Made by a program: the position numbers and the translations under genes. This document shows, one piece after another, positions 1 to 8,339 of a DNA stretch of 64,000 bases (positions within the stretch are counted from its first letter, which is position 1; each line of letters begins with the position of its first letter). The stretch comes from an uncultured Aquitalea sp. GTDB lineage: Bacteria > Pseudomonadota > Gammaproteobacteria > Burkholderiales > Chromobacteriaceae. The stretch covers positions 62,001 to 126,000 of the forward strand of contig NZ_CAMFLA010000014.1 of assembly GCF_945957525.1 (NCBI RefSeq). Direction: 5' to 3'. The notes under the pieces are model-generated. The model saw only the letters and a program-made list of their open reading frames with translations. It was not told where the DNA came from and searched no databases.

Positions 1-515
1 TCGGCAATACCCGGCGCCACGGTGGACAAGGTGGCCTGACCTGCATTGCCCAGGCCAATGAAGGCATGCATGATGCCCCACACCGTGCCGAACAGGCCGA
101 TATACGGGCTGACGGAACCCACCGTCGCCAGAAAGGCCGTGTGGCTGTCCAGCGTGTCCAGCTCGCGCTGGGCCGCGGCGCGCATGGCGCGGCGCGAGCC
201 GTCCATGATGTCCGACAGTTCCGCGCCTGTGCGGCCGCGTAGCTTGAGGAATTCGGCAAAACCGGACTGGAAGATGCGCTCCATGCCCAGCAGCTCGCCG
301 CGGCGGCCCGCGTCTTCGTACAGCCGGTTGAGATCGGCGCCGCTCCAGAAATTGCGCTCGAACTCATCGCTGTGCCGCTTGGCGGAGCGCAGTACCGATA
401 CCTTGCTGAAAATCAGCGCCCAGGACAGCACCGACATCAGCGCAAGGCCGGCCATCACCAGCTGCACCACCAGGCTGGCGTCCATGACCAGGCTCAGGAT
501 TGAAATCTGTTGCAC
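1..515 (-). CDS. tolQ: TolQ, Tol-Pal inner-membrane proton-channel subunit (partial, 3' end outside window)
   Basis: The first 171 codons of a MotA/TolQ/ExbB-family protein. TolQ forms an inner-membrane proton channel with TolR that energises TolA and Pal during outer-membrane constriction. The start is GTG at 515, preceded by a GGAAAG ribosome-binding site. It reads MQQISILSLVMDASLVVQLV, and a membrane helix spans roughly residues 16-36. The family core VGSVSPYIGLFGTVWGIMHA is intact near residues 135-155. The reading frame is still open at position 1. TolQ is preferred over ExbB because of the N-terminus, and because tsaC sits 28 bases upstream on the same strand rather than a tonB gene. 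Confidence 0.9.
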   Translation of the reverse strand, partial: MQQISILSLVMDASLVVQLVMAGLALMSVLSWALIFSKVSVLRSAKRHSDEFERNFWSGADLNRLYEDAGRRGELLGMERIFQSGFAEFLKLRGRTGAELSDIMDGSRRAMRAAAQRELDTLDSHTAFLATVGSVSPYIGLFGTVWGIMHAFIGLGNAGQATLSTVAPGIA

Positions 516-543
516 GATCTTTCCTTGTTGAACGGGCGGCGGC

Positions 544-1128
544 TCAGCGTAGCACGCGCCCGGTTGCGAAATCGATGATGGTGGAAGGTTTTCTGCGTTT
601 GCCGATGCGGCCCGGCAAGGTCAGTACCTGGCCGTCGAAGGCCTGGCGGCAGGCCCGCGCCGTTTTCAGCGAGCGCTGGCCGGCCCGGTTGGCCGACGTG
701 GACACCAGGGCGGTGCCCAGCGCCCGGCACAGCGCCGCCGCTTCGCCGTGAGCAGTCACCCGCACGGCGATCTTGTCGTGGCGGCCGCGCAAGGCGGGCG
801 GCACGCGACGCGAGGCCGGCAGCAGAAAGGTGTAGGGACCGGGCCAGTAGCGCGCAAGTTCCGCTTTCTGCGCGGCGGACAACGGCCGGATCAGATGACG
901 GATCTGCCCGATGTCGGCGGCAATCACGATCAGCCCCTTGTGATTGGGCCTGGCCTTGATGGCCAGCACGCGGCGAATGGCGCGCACATCGGTGGGCAGG
1001 CAGCCCAGTCCGAAGCAGGATTCGGTGGCATACGCCAGCACGCCGCCAGCACGCAACCGGCCGCGGGCCTGCCGGACCAGACCGACCTTCGGCAAACGGC
1101 GGGGGGACAACAGCGACGGCTTGGACAT
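544..1128 (-). CDS. tsaC: L-threonylcarbamoyladenylate synthase TsaC (Sua5/YciO/YrdC family)
   Basis: At 194 residues this matches the short TsaC form rather than the longer Sua5. TsaC makes threonylcarbamoyl-AMP from threonine, bicarbonate and ATP, the first step of t6A37 modification of ANN-decoding tRNAs. Visible family motifs are YATESCFGLG near residue 33, KARPNHKGLIVI near 58-70 and STSANRAG near 143. The gene lies just upstream of tolQ on the same strand and may be cotranscribed with it. A copy of the CTTCGGCMAACC word lies inside it at 1088-1097, where the complementary strand encodes RLPK. Confidence 0.9.
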   Translation of the reverse strand: MSKPSLLSPRRLPKVGLVRQARGRLRAGGVLAYATESCFGLGCLPTDVRAIRRVLAIKARPNHKGLIVIAADIGQIRHLIRPLSAAQKAELARYWPGPYTFLLPASRRVPPALRGRHDKIAVRVTAHGEAAALCRALGTALVSTSANRAGQRSLKTARACRQAFDGQVLTLPGRIGKRRKPSTIIDFATGRVLR

Positions 1129-1214
1129 CTCGATGGGCGGAGGAACGGCGAAAAACCGCTATTGTAGCGGCTGCCGGGCCATAACCGGAACTGCCGCGTC
1201 GTTTTGACTCGCGG

Positions 1215-1946
1215 TTAATCCTTCATATTGAGATAGCGGGCAACGATGCGCGCCATGGCGCCATCTTTCTGCATGCCGCGCAGCTGCTCGTTGAGTTGAT
1301 GCACTTGCGCGTCCGCCATGCCCACATTGCAGGCCAGATACATGAAGGTGGTGTTGAAAGTGAGCACCGGCTTGAGTTGGCTGGCGTGCTCGCGCGCCAC
1401 CAAATAAGCGCCCAGATATTTGCCGGTGGCCCAGAAGTCGATGCGACCGGCCAAGAGCTTGCGCACGTTTTGCTGGTCGGTACTGGCCAGATCCACATCA
1501 AAGCCTCGGTCTATCAAGTACTGGGACACCGCATCGCCGCTATAGCCGCCCAGGCGGTAAGGCCGCACTTCCTCCAGCGCCAGCACATTGTGACTGTTGT
1601 CGGCCCGGGCGTAGAGCACCCAGGGGTTTTCCACCAGCGGGCCTATCCATTTGAGCTGATGTTCCCGCGCGTCGGTGCGGGTGGTGGAGTAAACACAGGT
1701 ATTGGCGTCCAGCACGGCGGAATTGAAGGCGCGAATCCACGGCATGAGTTCGATGGTGTAACTGACGCCGGCGCGCTTGAGCAGCTCCTGCACGATTTCG
1801 GTGGACAGGCCGGAAACCTTGCCATTGCCGGCGGGCATGTTGAAGGGCGGATAGTCTTCAGTGAGCAAGCGCAGGCCGGCGGCCTCGACGGCCGCGGCGG
1901 ACAGGAAACAACTCAGCGCAATGCCGGCGATAAGGCGAATGGTCAT
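1215..1946 (-). CDS. Periplasmic solute-binding protein, family 3 (amino-acid type)
   Basis: A 243-residue secreted protein. The signal peptide has a hydrophobic core at residues 4-20 and is probably cleaved after AVEA. The mature start, GLRLLTEDYPPFNM, is the usual opening of family-3 extracellular binding proteins, followed by GLSTEIVQELLKRAG. The start at 1946 has an AAGGGG ribosome-binding site. No ABC permease or ATPase gene is adjacent, so it is an orphan binding protein. It could serve a distant transporter or a sensor, and the ligand cannot be told from sequence. Similar orphan proteins are common in Chromobacterium and Pseudomonas. Confidence 0.8.
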   Translation of the reverse strand: MTIRLIAGIALSCFLSAAAVEAAGLRLLTEDYPPFNMPAGNGKVSGLSTEIVQELLKRAGVSYTIELMPWIRAFNSAVLDANTCVYSTTRTDAREHQLKWIGPLVENPWVLYARADNSHNVLALEEVRPYRLGGYSGDAVSQYLIDRGFDVDLASTDQQNVRKLLAGRIDFWATGKYLGAYLVAREHASQLKPVLTFNTTFMYLACNVGMADAQVHQLNEQLRGMQKDGAMARIVARYLNMKD

Positions 1947-2015
1947 GTCGGCGCCCCTTCTGGTCAGACTGTTTATCCAGTGTAGTCGACCGGCCAGACA
2001 TGCAAAGCGCGGAAA

Positions 2016-2228
2016 CTAGCGCTGTAGATGATGCAGCGCCTTTGCCCCGGCCTCTCGCGGCGGCACGGCATGCCAGGCGCAGCAGCGGTTCACCGGCGTA
2101 TCGACACCGAACTGGCGGAACCAGTAGGCCACGCGATGCCAGCAGCGGCGTTCGTGACGAAGAAAACGGATCAGCGCGTGCAGCGGGTCGCCGGCATGGG
2201 GAGGCTGCAGAGTGGGCGTGGCGGGCAT
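2016..2228 (-). CDS. Possible small protein of unknown function (about 70 residues)
   Basis: The open frame reads MPATPTLQPPHAGDPLHALI, followed by an Arg/His/Trp-rich stretch (RFLRHERRCWHR) and paired cysteines (NRCCAWH). The ATG at 2228 has AAGGTG six bases upstream, and an in-frame GTG lies at 2237. It is on the same strand as the solute-binding protein, whose start is 70 bases downstream of this stop. I recognise no family. The composition may simply reflect GC-rich noise, so this is a weak call. Confidence 0.35.
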   Translation of the reverse strand: MPATPTLQPPHAGDPLHALIRFLRHERRCWHRVAYWFRQFGVDTPVNRCCAWHAVPPREAGAKALHHLQR

Positions 2229-2330
2229 GGCGATCACCTTGGCGTGATGTTCATGACACCACTGTAGTTGCCGCTGGGTGAAAGTCAGCTAAAAAAAACC
2301 GGTCCGGGCATAAAGATGTCATCAACGTCC

Positions 2331-2376
2331 TTCGGCCAACCCTGGCCTGATGCGCCGGGCGACAAGGTTTGCCGAA
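2331..2376. repeat. Inverted pair of the CTTCGGCMAACC word
   Basis: One copy on the plus strand (2331-2340, TTCGGCCAAC) faces one on the minus strand (2367-2376, TTCGGCAAAC read on that strand), with 26 bases between them. With flanks they read CCTTCGGCCAACC and GGTTTGCCGAAGG, complementary except at the C/A position. They sit beyond the 3' end of purD. Confidence 0.7.
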
Positions 2377-2387
2377 GGCGGCAAAAC

Positions 2388-2412
2388 AAAACAGCGCCGC
2401 AAGGGCGCTGTT
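2388..2412 (-). terminator. Rho-independent terminator of purD
   Basis: Read on the minus strand, the stem CAGCGCC/GGCGCTG (2392-2398 with 2404-2410) is followed by a T-rich tail, TTTTGTTTTG. It lies about 25 bases after the purD stop. Confidence 0.8.
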
Positions 2413-2436
2413 TGCAAGGCGGGGAAACGGCCGGAC

Positions 2437-3711
2437 TCAACGGCGGTTGATCGCCTTGTTGCCGATGTCCCGACGATACTGGCAGCCGTCGAAACGGATG
2501 CCTTCGGCCACGGCATAGGCCTTGGCTTGCGCCATCTTGACGCTGTCGCCCAGCCCCACCACGCACAGCACGCGGCCGCCACTGGTGAGCACCTGCTTAT
2601 CGTCGCCAAGGCTGGCGCCGGCGTGGAATACCATGCTGTCAGCGGTTTCCGCCGGCAGGCCGGTAATCACATCGCCCTTGCGCGGCGCATCCGGGTAGCC
2701 GGCGGCGGCCAGCACCACGCCCAAGGCCACGCGACGGTCCCAATCGGCTTCCGCATCACCCAGCTTGCCGTTGACGCCGGCTTCCAGCAGCACGGTGAAG
2801 TCGGACTTCAGGCGCGCCATGATGGGCTGGGTTTCCGGGTCGCCGAAGCGGCAGTTGAATTCGATGGTGAACGGGTTGCCGTCCTTGTCGATCATCAGGC
2901 CTGCGTAAAGGAAACCGGTATAAGCGTGGCCGTCCTTCTTCATGCCCTGCACGGTGGGCATGATGATTTCGCGCATCACGCGGTTGTGCACTTGCGGCGT
3001 CACCACCGGCGCCGGGCTGTAGGCGCCCATGCCGCCGGTATTGGGGCCCTTGTCGTCGTCCAGCAGGCGTTTGTGATCCTGGCTGGTGGCCATCGGCAGC
3101 ACGTTGTCGCCATCCACCATGACAATGAAACTAGCCTCTTCGCCTTCTAGGAAGTCCTCGATCACCACGCGCGCGCCGGCGCTGCCCATCTTGTTGCCCA
3201 CCAGCATGTCGTCGATGGCGGCATGCGCCTCATCCAGCGTCAGCGCCACCACCACGCCCTTGCCAGCGGCGAGACCGTCGGCCTTGATGACGATGGGCGC
3301 ACCCTTGCCGTCCACATAAGCGTGAGCGGCCGCAGCGTCGGTAAAGGTTTCATAGCCGGCGGTGGGAATGCCGTGACGCTTCATGAAGGCCTTGGCGAAG
3401 TCTTTGGAGCTTTCCAGCTGCGCGCAGTATTGCGTGGGGCCGAAAATCTTCAGACCGGCGGCGCGAAAAGCGTCCACCACGCCGGCGGCCAGCGGGGCCT
3501 CCGGGCCCACCACGGTCAGTTGCACGCCTTCGCGCTGGGCGAACGCCACCAGCTCGGCATTGCCGGATACGTCCACATTGGTGAGATTCGGGTCCAGCGC
3601 CGTGCCGGCGTTGCCGGGCGCGACAAACACTTTGGACACGCGAGCGGACTTGGCGATGCGCCAGGCCAGCGCGTGTTCGCGGCCGCCGGAGCCGATAACC
3701 AGAACTTTCAT
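2437..3711 (-). CDS. purD: Phosphoribosylamine-glycine ligase (GAR synthetase)
   Basis: Catalyses the ATP-dependent second step of de novo purine synthesis, phosphoribosylamine plus glycine to GAR. At 424 residues it has the normal family length. The N-terminal Rossmann-like motif MKVLVIGSGGREHALAW, the ATP-grasp stretch SQDHKRLLDDDKGPNTGGMG near residues 210-230 and FNCRFGDPETQ near 288 are all present. The ATG at 3711 has an AGGAAGGA ribosome-binding site. Together with purH upstream it supplies two pathway enzymes. A hypothetical membrane protein gene and two stem-loops separate the pair. Confidence 0.97.
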   Translation of the reverse strand: MKVLVIGSGGREHALAWRIAKSARVSKVFVAPGNAGTALDPNLTNVDVSGNAELVAFAQREGVQLTVVGPEAPLAAGVVDAFRAAGLKIFGPTQYCAQLESSKDFAKAFMKRHGIPTAGYETFTDAAAAHAYVDGKGAPIVIKADGLAAGKGVVVALTLDEAHAAIDDMLVGNKMGSAGARVVIEDFLEGEEASFIVMVDGDNVLPMATSQDHKRLLDDDKGPNTGGMGAYSPAPVVTPQVHNRVMREIIMPTVQGMKKDGHAYTGFLYAGLMIDKDGNPFTIEFNCRFGDPETQPIMARLKSDFTVLLEAGVNGKLGDAEADWDRRVALGVVLAAAGYPDAPRKGDVITGLPAETADSMVFHAGASLGDDKQVLTSGGRVLCVVGLGDSVKMAQAKAYAVAEGIRFDGCQYRRDIGNKAINRR

Positions 3712-3731
3712 CTTGTCGATCCTTCCTGAAT

Positions 3732-3778
3732 GGACAGCCTGGGCTGTCCGGTATGGGCGGGCCGTCGCGACGGCCCGC
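3732..3778. other. Two intercistronic stem-loops upstream of purD
   Basis: Two perfect inverted repeats lie in the 67-base gap before purD: GGACAGC/GCTGTCC (3732-3749) and an 11-base arm palindrome GCGGGCCGTCG/CGACGGCCCGC (3757-3778). Neither has a T-tail on the minus strand, so they look like RNA structures for partial termination or message processing rather than strong terminators. Confidence 0.5.
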
Positions 3779-4606
3779 TCAGAATTGGATATTCAGCTCT
3801 TGCGGGAAAGGGTATTCCCCTTGCCCGTTGGGCAACAGGCTGAGCTGCTTCGTCACCGCCCTGCCCTCCAGCTTGCCCCGCCAGCTGACTTGCAGCGGCC
3901 AGAAGTCGTCCGCAACCTGCTGCCAGCGCCATTCGACCTTGAGCGCGGTCAGCGGACACGCCGCGCTGCCTTGCTCGCCGCAGGCGCCGCTGTTGTCGGC
4001 CTCCGACACCAGCGTGCCCATTGAGCGGATCTTGCCGCCGTCGGCGCGGAAAAAATGCACATTGGTCGCGCTGTAACCCTGTTGCAGATAGCCGCCTTGC
4101 AACACCCAGCCCCACTGGCGCGGGCCCAACTGCGCCACCTTGGCAGAGCCGGCCATGCCGTTGGTGCCCATTTCCAGCTGTTCTTCCGCCGCCAGCCGGT
4201 ACTGCCCGTCGCGCAGGGCGAACAGCAGCATGCGGTTGACGCCGGAGGCGGCGAAGCTGTCCATGCCGTCGCCGGCCGATTCGGCGGTGTCGGCGTTCAG
4301 CGTGGTCAGCAGCCAGCCCTGGCCAGCCGCATCGCGCACCCGCACCAGCGGGCCGAACACGCCGACAAACTCGCCGCCGCCATTGCTGGCGCTGGCGTCG
4401 AATTTCCATTGCCCGGCTTTGCCGGCCGCCGCCATCTCGTGTTCTTCGCGATAGGCGGCAATGGCGGCTTCGGCCAGCCTGGCTTCATCCACCGGCGCGG
4501 CAAGGGGCTGCGGGGCGGGCGGCGTCGGCCACTCCAGCCACGCCACGCCGGCCAACAGGCCCACTACCAGCACAATGACGGCCATGCGACTGAACAGGGT
4601 TTTCAT
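3779..4606 (-). CDS. Membrane-anchored protein of unknown function between purH and purD
   Basis: A 275-residue protein with an uncleaved-looking N-terminal hydrophobic segment (residues 8-25, MAVIVLVVGLLAGVAWLEW), then a Pro/Ala-rich spacer and a soluble domain of about 220 residues that would lie in the periplasm. The domain is rich in Gly, Trp and Gln; a cysteine pair in SGACGEQGSAACPL could form a disulfide. I recognise no domain. Its place between two purine genes probably reflects cotranscription rather than a purine role, because a periplasmic protein cannot share their substrate pool. Confidence 0.75.
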   Translation of the reverse strand: MKTLFSRMAVIVLVVGLLAGVAWLEWPTPPAPQPLAAPVDEARLAEAAIAAYREEHEMAAAGKAGQWKFDASASNGGGEFVGVFGPLVRVRDAAGQGWLLTTLNADTAESAGDGMDSFAASGVNRMLLFALRDGQYRLAAEEQLEMGTNGMAGSAKVAQLGPRQWGWVLQGGYLQQGYSATNVHFFRADGGKIRSMGTLVSEADNSGACGEQGSAACPLTALKVEWRWQQVADDFWPLQVSWRGKLEGRAVTKQLSLLPNGQGEYPFPQELNIQF

Positions 4607-4661
4607 GTTTGCTCACGCGCCGAGCGGCCTGCCTTCGCAAGCCGCGCGGCGAGATGCGCTA

Positions 4662-6239
4662 TCAATGGCGGAAATGACGAACGCCGGTCAGCACCATGGC
4701 GATGCCGTGTTCGTCGGCGGCGGCGAAAACTTCTTCGTCGCGCATGGAGCCGCCCGGCTGGATGATGGCCTTGATACCCTGTTCGGCGATCACATCAATG
4801 CCGTCGCGGAACGGGAAGAAGGCGTCGGAGGAGGCCACCGCGCCTTGCAGGCTCAAACCGGCATCCTGCGCCTTGCGGGCGGCAATGCGGGTGGAGTCCA
4901 CACGGCTCATTTGGCCTGCGCCGATACCGGCGGTCTGACCGTTCTTGCAGAACACGATGGCATTGGACTTCACGTACTTGGCGACGCGCCAGGCAAACAG
5001 CAAATCGGACAGTTCTTGTGGGGTAGGCTGACGCTTGGTCACCACGCGCAGCTCTTCCAGGCTGACGTTGCGGATATCCGGGGTCTGCACCAGCACGCCG
5101 CCGCCCACGCGTTTCAGCTCAAAGCGGTTGGCGCCGGCTTCCAGCGGGATCTCCAGCACACGTACGTTCTTCTTGGCGGCGATGATGGCCTTGGCTTCTT
5201 CGGTGAAGGACGGGGCAATCAGCACTTCCAGGAACTGGCCGGTGACGGCTTCCACGGTTTCGGCATCCACCGGGCGGTTGAAGGCGATGATGCCGCCAAA
5301 GGCGCTGGTGGTATCGGTAGCGAAAGCCAGACGATAGGCGCTCAGAGTATCCGCCGCCACGGCCACGCCGCAGGGGTTGGCGTGCTTGACAATGACGCAA
5401 GCGGTGTCGTCGAAGGTCTTGACGGCTTCCCAGGCGGCGTCGGCGTCGGCGATGTTGTTGAAGGACAGTTCCTTGCCTTGCAGCTGACGGTAATTGGCGA
5501 TGGTGCCGGCGGCCGGGTCTAGGTCGCGGTAGAAGGCGGCGGCCTGATGCGGGTTTTCGCCGTAGCGCATGTCTTGAACTTTGACGAACTGGGCGTTCAG
5601 GCGATTCGGGAAGGCCACGCGTTCCGGCTTGCCGGCAGTGACGCCTTCGGCGAGGCTGGTCAGGTAGTTGGAAATCGCGCCATCGTAAGCGGCGGTATGG
5701 GTGAAGGCTTTCTTCGCCAGTTCGAAGCGGGTGCCGCGAGCCAGCTTGCCGTCGTTGGCTTTCAGCTCGGCAGCCAGGCCGGCATAGTCGGCCGCGTCGG
5801 TGACGATGGCCACATGCGCCCAGTTCTTGGCGGCGGAGCGCACCATGGTCGGACCGCCGATGTCGATGTTTTCGATGGCGTCTTCCAGCGTACAGTCAGC
5901 CTTGGCGATGGTGGCTTCAAACGGGTAGAGGTTCACGCACACCAGATCAATGTTGCCGATATCGTGCTCGGCCATCTTGGCCACGTGCTCGGGCAAATCG
6001 CGACGCCCCAGGATGCCGCCGTGCACTTTCGGGTGCAGGGTCTTGACGCGACCATCCAGCATTTCCGGGAAACCGGTGTAGTCCGACACCTCGGTCACCG
6101 GTACGCCGGCATCGGCCAGCAGTTTGGCGGTGCCGCCGGTGGACAGAATATGCACGCCCAGCGCAGCCAGCTCGCGGGCGAAATCCAGAATGCCGGTCTT
6201 GTCGGAGACGCTGATCAGGGCACGTTCGATTTTGGTCAT
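4662..6239 (-). CDS. purH: Bifunctional AICAR transformylase / IMP cyclohydrolase
   Basis: Carries out the last two steps of de novo purine synthesis, AICAR to FAICAR to IMP. At 525 residues it has the expected length. The N-terminal IMP cyclohydrolase domain begins [18 protein letters not shown] and contains STGGTAKLL. The C-terminal transformylase domain holds the catalytic Lys-His in IVKHANPCG near residue 285 and [12 protein letters not shown] near 485. It lies downstream of fis on the same strand, with a terminator between them, and upstream of the unknown membrane protein and purD. Confidence 0.97.
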   Translation of the reverse strand: MTKIERALISVSDKTGILDFARELAALGVHILSTGGTAKLLADAGVPVTEVSDYTGFPEMLDGRVKTLHPKVHGGILGRRDLPEHVAKMAEHDIGNIDLVCVNLYPFEATIAKADCTLEDAIENIDIGGPTMVRSAAKNWAHVAIVTDAADYAGLAAELKANDGKLARGTRFELAKKAFTHTAAYDGAISNYLTSLAEGVTAGKPERVAFPNRLNAQFVKVQDMRYGENPHQAAAFYRDLDPAAGTIANYRQLQGKELSFNNIADADAAWEAVKTFDDTACVIVKHANPCGVAVAADTLSAYRLAFATDTTSAFGGIIAFNRPVDAETVEAVTGQFLEVLIAPSFTEEAKAIIAAKKNVRVLEIPLEAGANRFELKRVGGGVLVQTPDIRNVSLEELRVVTKRQPTPQELSDLLFAWRVAKYVKSNAIVFCKNGQTAGIGAGQMSRVDSTRIAARKAQDAGLSLQGAVASSDAFFPFRDGIDVIAEQGIKAIIQPGGSMRDEEVFAAADEHGIAMVLTGVRHFRH

Positions 6240-6327
6240 GTTTCTCTACCGTGTTGTCTATAGATGGATGGAAAACGGTATGCCCCGCCGGGGTCGGCCG
6301 GCCGGGGCGCGCGGCGAGCGCGCAAAA

Positions 6328-6363
6328 AAACCGGCCATCCTGTGGTAACGGTATGGCCGGTTT
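6328..6363 (-). terminator. Rho-independent terminator of dusB-fis
   Basis: On the minus strand an 11-base stem AAACCGGCCAT/ATGGCCGGTTT (6353-6363 with 6328-6338) runs directly into a run of seven T. It lies 5 bases after the fis stop. Confidence 0.85.
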
Positions 6364-6367
6364 ATCT

Positions 6368-6628
6368 TCATATCAAATCATACGATTTCATTTTTTTGCG
6401 CAGCGTGTTGCGGTTCAAACCCAGCAACTCCGCTGCGCGGGTCTGGTTGCCCTGCGTATGCGTCAGCACCACCTCTATCAGGGGCTTTTCCACGCAGGCC
6501 AGCACCATGTCGTAAATGGAGGCGGGGTCCTCGCCGTCCAGATCACGGAAATACTGCTCCATCGCCAGTCGCACCGACTGGGAGATATGGTCGTTGTTTT
6601 GCATATTCTTGGTTTTATCTTCAAGCAT
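6368..6628 (-). CDS. fis: Fis nucleoid-associated DNA-binding protein
   Basis: An 86-residue Fis-family protein. The C-terminal helix-turn-helix GNQTRAAELLGLNRNTLRKK is nearly identical to the family signature, and EQYFRDLDGEDP is the usual N-terminal part. Fis bends DNA and modulates rRNA promoters, recombination and replication. ATG at 6628 gives 86 residues. An in-frame ATG at 6604 would give 78 residues, closer to the usual betaproteobacterial length, and neither has a strong ribosome-binding site. The gene follows dusB on the same strand, the arrangement known from enterobacteria, where dusB-fis is one operon. Confidence 0.95.
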   Translation of the reverse strand: MLEDKTKNMQNNDHISQSVRLAMEQYFRDLDGEDPASIYDMVLACVEKPLIEVVLTHTQGNQTRAAELLGLNRNTLRKKMKSYDLI

Positions 6629-6681
6629 GTTTGGTCAAGGCCGCCAGCTTGCGCTCACTGCCGGCGCGCCTTCCTGATCCC

Positions 6682-7710
6682 TCAAACGGCCTCCGCCGCC
6701 TCGTCCAGCCCCAGGCTGTCTTCGTACACCAGTCTCTCGGAAAACTGGCCCAGCCTGTCGAAATACTCCCCCACTGCCCGGCGTTGCGCGCCGGTGTCCT
6801 CCAGCTGATACATGGCTTGGCGAAAGACATTGCCGTCCCGCAGCCCTTTTGTATACCAGGCGATGTGCTTGCGGGCGATGCGGCAGCCCGAGTACTCGCC
6901 GTAAAAACCGTACAGATCATCCAGATGCTCCAGCATCACCTGGCGGATTTCCGCCACCGACGGCGGCGGCAACAGCTCGCCGGTGTCGAGGTAGTGCTGG
7001 ATCTCGCGAAAGATCCACGGCCTGCCCTGCGCCGCGCGGCCTATCATCACCGCGTCCGCGCCGGTGTGCTCCAGCACGTGCTCGGCCTTTTGCGGGCTGT
7101 CGATGTCGCCGTTGGCAATCAACGGAATGCTGATGGCCTGTTTCACCGCGCGCAGGGTGTCGTACTCCGCCTCGCCGCGATAAAGGTCTTCGCGGGTACG
7201 GCCATGCAAGGCCAGGGCCGCGATCCCGCAGTCTTCGGCCAACCTGGCCACGCGCAAGGCGTTGCGGTGTTCTCGACTCCAGCCGGTGCGGGTTTTCAGC
7301 GTTACCGGCACATCCACCGCCTTGACCACGGCCTCCAGAATGCGTCCCACCAGCGCTTCGTCGCGCAACAGGGCGGAACCGGCGGCCACATTGCACACCT
7401 TTTTGGCCGGACAACCCATGTTGATGTCGATGATCTGCGCGCCCTGCTCCACATTGACCCTGGCCGCCTCGGCCATTTGCGCCGGGTCCGATCCGGCGAT
7501 CTGCACCGAAATCGGCTCCACTTCGCCCTCGTGATCGGCGCGGCGCAAAGTCTTGGTGGTATGCCACAAGGCCTTGTTGGCGGTAATCATCTCGGACACG
7601 GCCATGGCGGCGCCCATCTTCTTGCACAGCATGCGGAAGGGTCTGTCCGTCACGCCGGCCATGGGCGCCACTATCAGCCGGTTTTTCAGGGTATAAGGAC
7701 CGATTCGCAT
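6682..7710 (-). CDS. dusB: tRNA-dihydrouridine synthase B
   Basis: An FMN- and NADPH-dependent enzyme that reduces a uridine in the D-loop of tRNAs. It has 342 residues. Family marks are APMAGVTDRPFR at the N-terminus, the catalytic cysteine in NMGCPAKKVCNV near residue 100, KTRTGW near 143, and NGDIDSP and GRAAQGRPWIF in the barrel's C-terminal half. It lies upstream of fis with a 53-base gap and probably leads that operon. A copy of CTTCGGCMAACC at 7234-7243 encodes LAED on the gene strand with a TTG leucine codon. Confidence 0.95.
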   Translation of the reverse strand: MRIGPYTLKNRLIVAPMAGVTDRPFRMLCKKMGAAMAVSEMITANKALWHTTKTLRRADHEGEVEPISVQIAGSDPAQMAEAARVNVEQGAQIIDINMGCPAKKVCNVAAGSALLRDEALVGRILEAVVKAVDVPVTLKTRTGWSREHRNALRVARLAEDCGIAALALHGRTREDLYRGEAEYDTLRAVKQAISIPLIANGDIDSPQKAEHVLEHTGADAVMIGRAAQGRPWIFREIQHYLDTGELLPPPSVAEIRQVMLEHLDDLYGFYGEYSGCRIARKHIAWYTKGLRDGNVFRQAMYQLEDTGAQRRAVGEYFDRLGQFSERLVYEDSLGLDEAAEAV

Positions 7711-7856
7711 CCGCTTTTCAGGGTCAAACGTACAGAAGGGCGGCCATTGTAATGCTTTTTTTTTGAGCAGTAAAAATCTTTTTGCTTATTTTTTGAGCAG
7801 GCTCGATAGCCGTAGGAAATCGGGGAAACATCTTCTTGAAACTGCTGGCGGGAATT
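7711..7856 (-). promoter_or_regulatory. AT-rich leader/promoter region of dusB-fis
   Basis: The 146 bases between rnpB and dusB contain several T- and A-tracts (around 7757-7798), in sharp contrast to the GC-rich surroundings. They probably hold the promoter of the dusB-fis operon and the end of the rnpB transcript. I cannot pick a convincing -35/-10 pair. Confidence 0.4.
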
Positions 7857-8236
7857 GGAAGTCAGCCGATAAGCCGGGTTCTGTCGTTGGACAGTCATTC
7901 CTCTAGGCCTGCCGTTGCCGGCAGGCTCAAGCAACCTACCCGGGGACAACGCGAGCCACGTTAGCGCCCCCCTATTTGGTCTTGCTCCTGATGGGGTTTA
8001 GCCTGCCGTCCGTGTTGCCACGTCCGCGGTGCGCTCTTACCGCACCTTTTCACCCTTGCCTGATCCGTCCGTCCGTCTTGCGACAGGCGGCGCGGCCATC
8101 GGCGGTTCAGCTCTCTGTTCCACTTTCCGTCGCCTCACGGCGCCCGGCCGTTAGCCGGCATCATGCTCTGCGGAGCCCGGACTTTCCTCCCCATTGCCCC
8201 TTGCGAGGCTTTGCGGCGACTGTCTGGCTGACTTCC
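7857..8236 (-). ncRNA. rnpB: RNase P RNA (M1, bacterial type A)
   Basis: Catalytic RNA that trims the 5' leader of pre-tRNAs. On the minus strand the 5' end GGAAGUCAGCC pairs with the 3' end GGCUGACUUCC to form helix P1. The conserved start CAGACAGUCGCCGCAAAGCC, the GAGGAAAGUCCGGGCUCC segment and the closing AACCCGGCUUAUCGG (pairing with tRNA CCA) are all readable. The length of about 380 nt fits. A TAGAAT -10 element lies about eight bases before the 5' end (8244-8249 on the plus strand). Open frames across this region are accidental. Confidence 0.97.
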
Positions 8237-8339
8237 AGCGCGCATTCTACCTGAAGCCCCGCAGGCCTGAGTATTTTTCCTTACATGCCAAGACCATTCA
8301 TTTATACTAACCCGCAATTTCCTAGGAACCTGGTTAATA

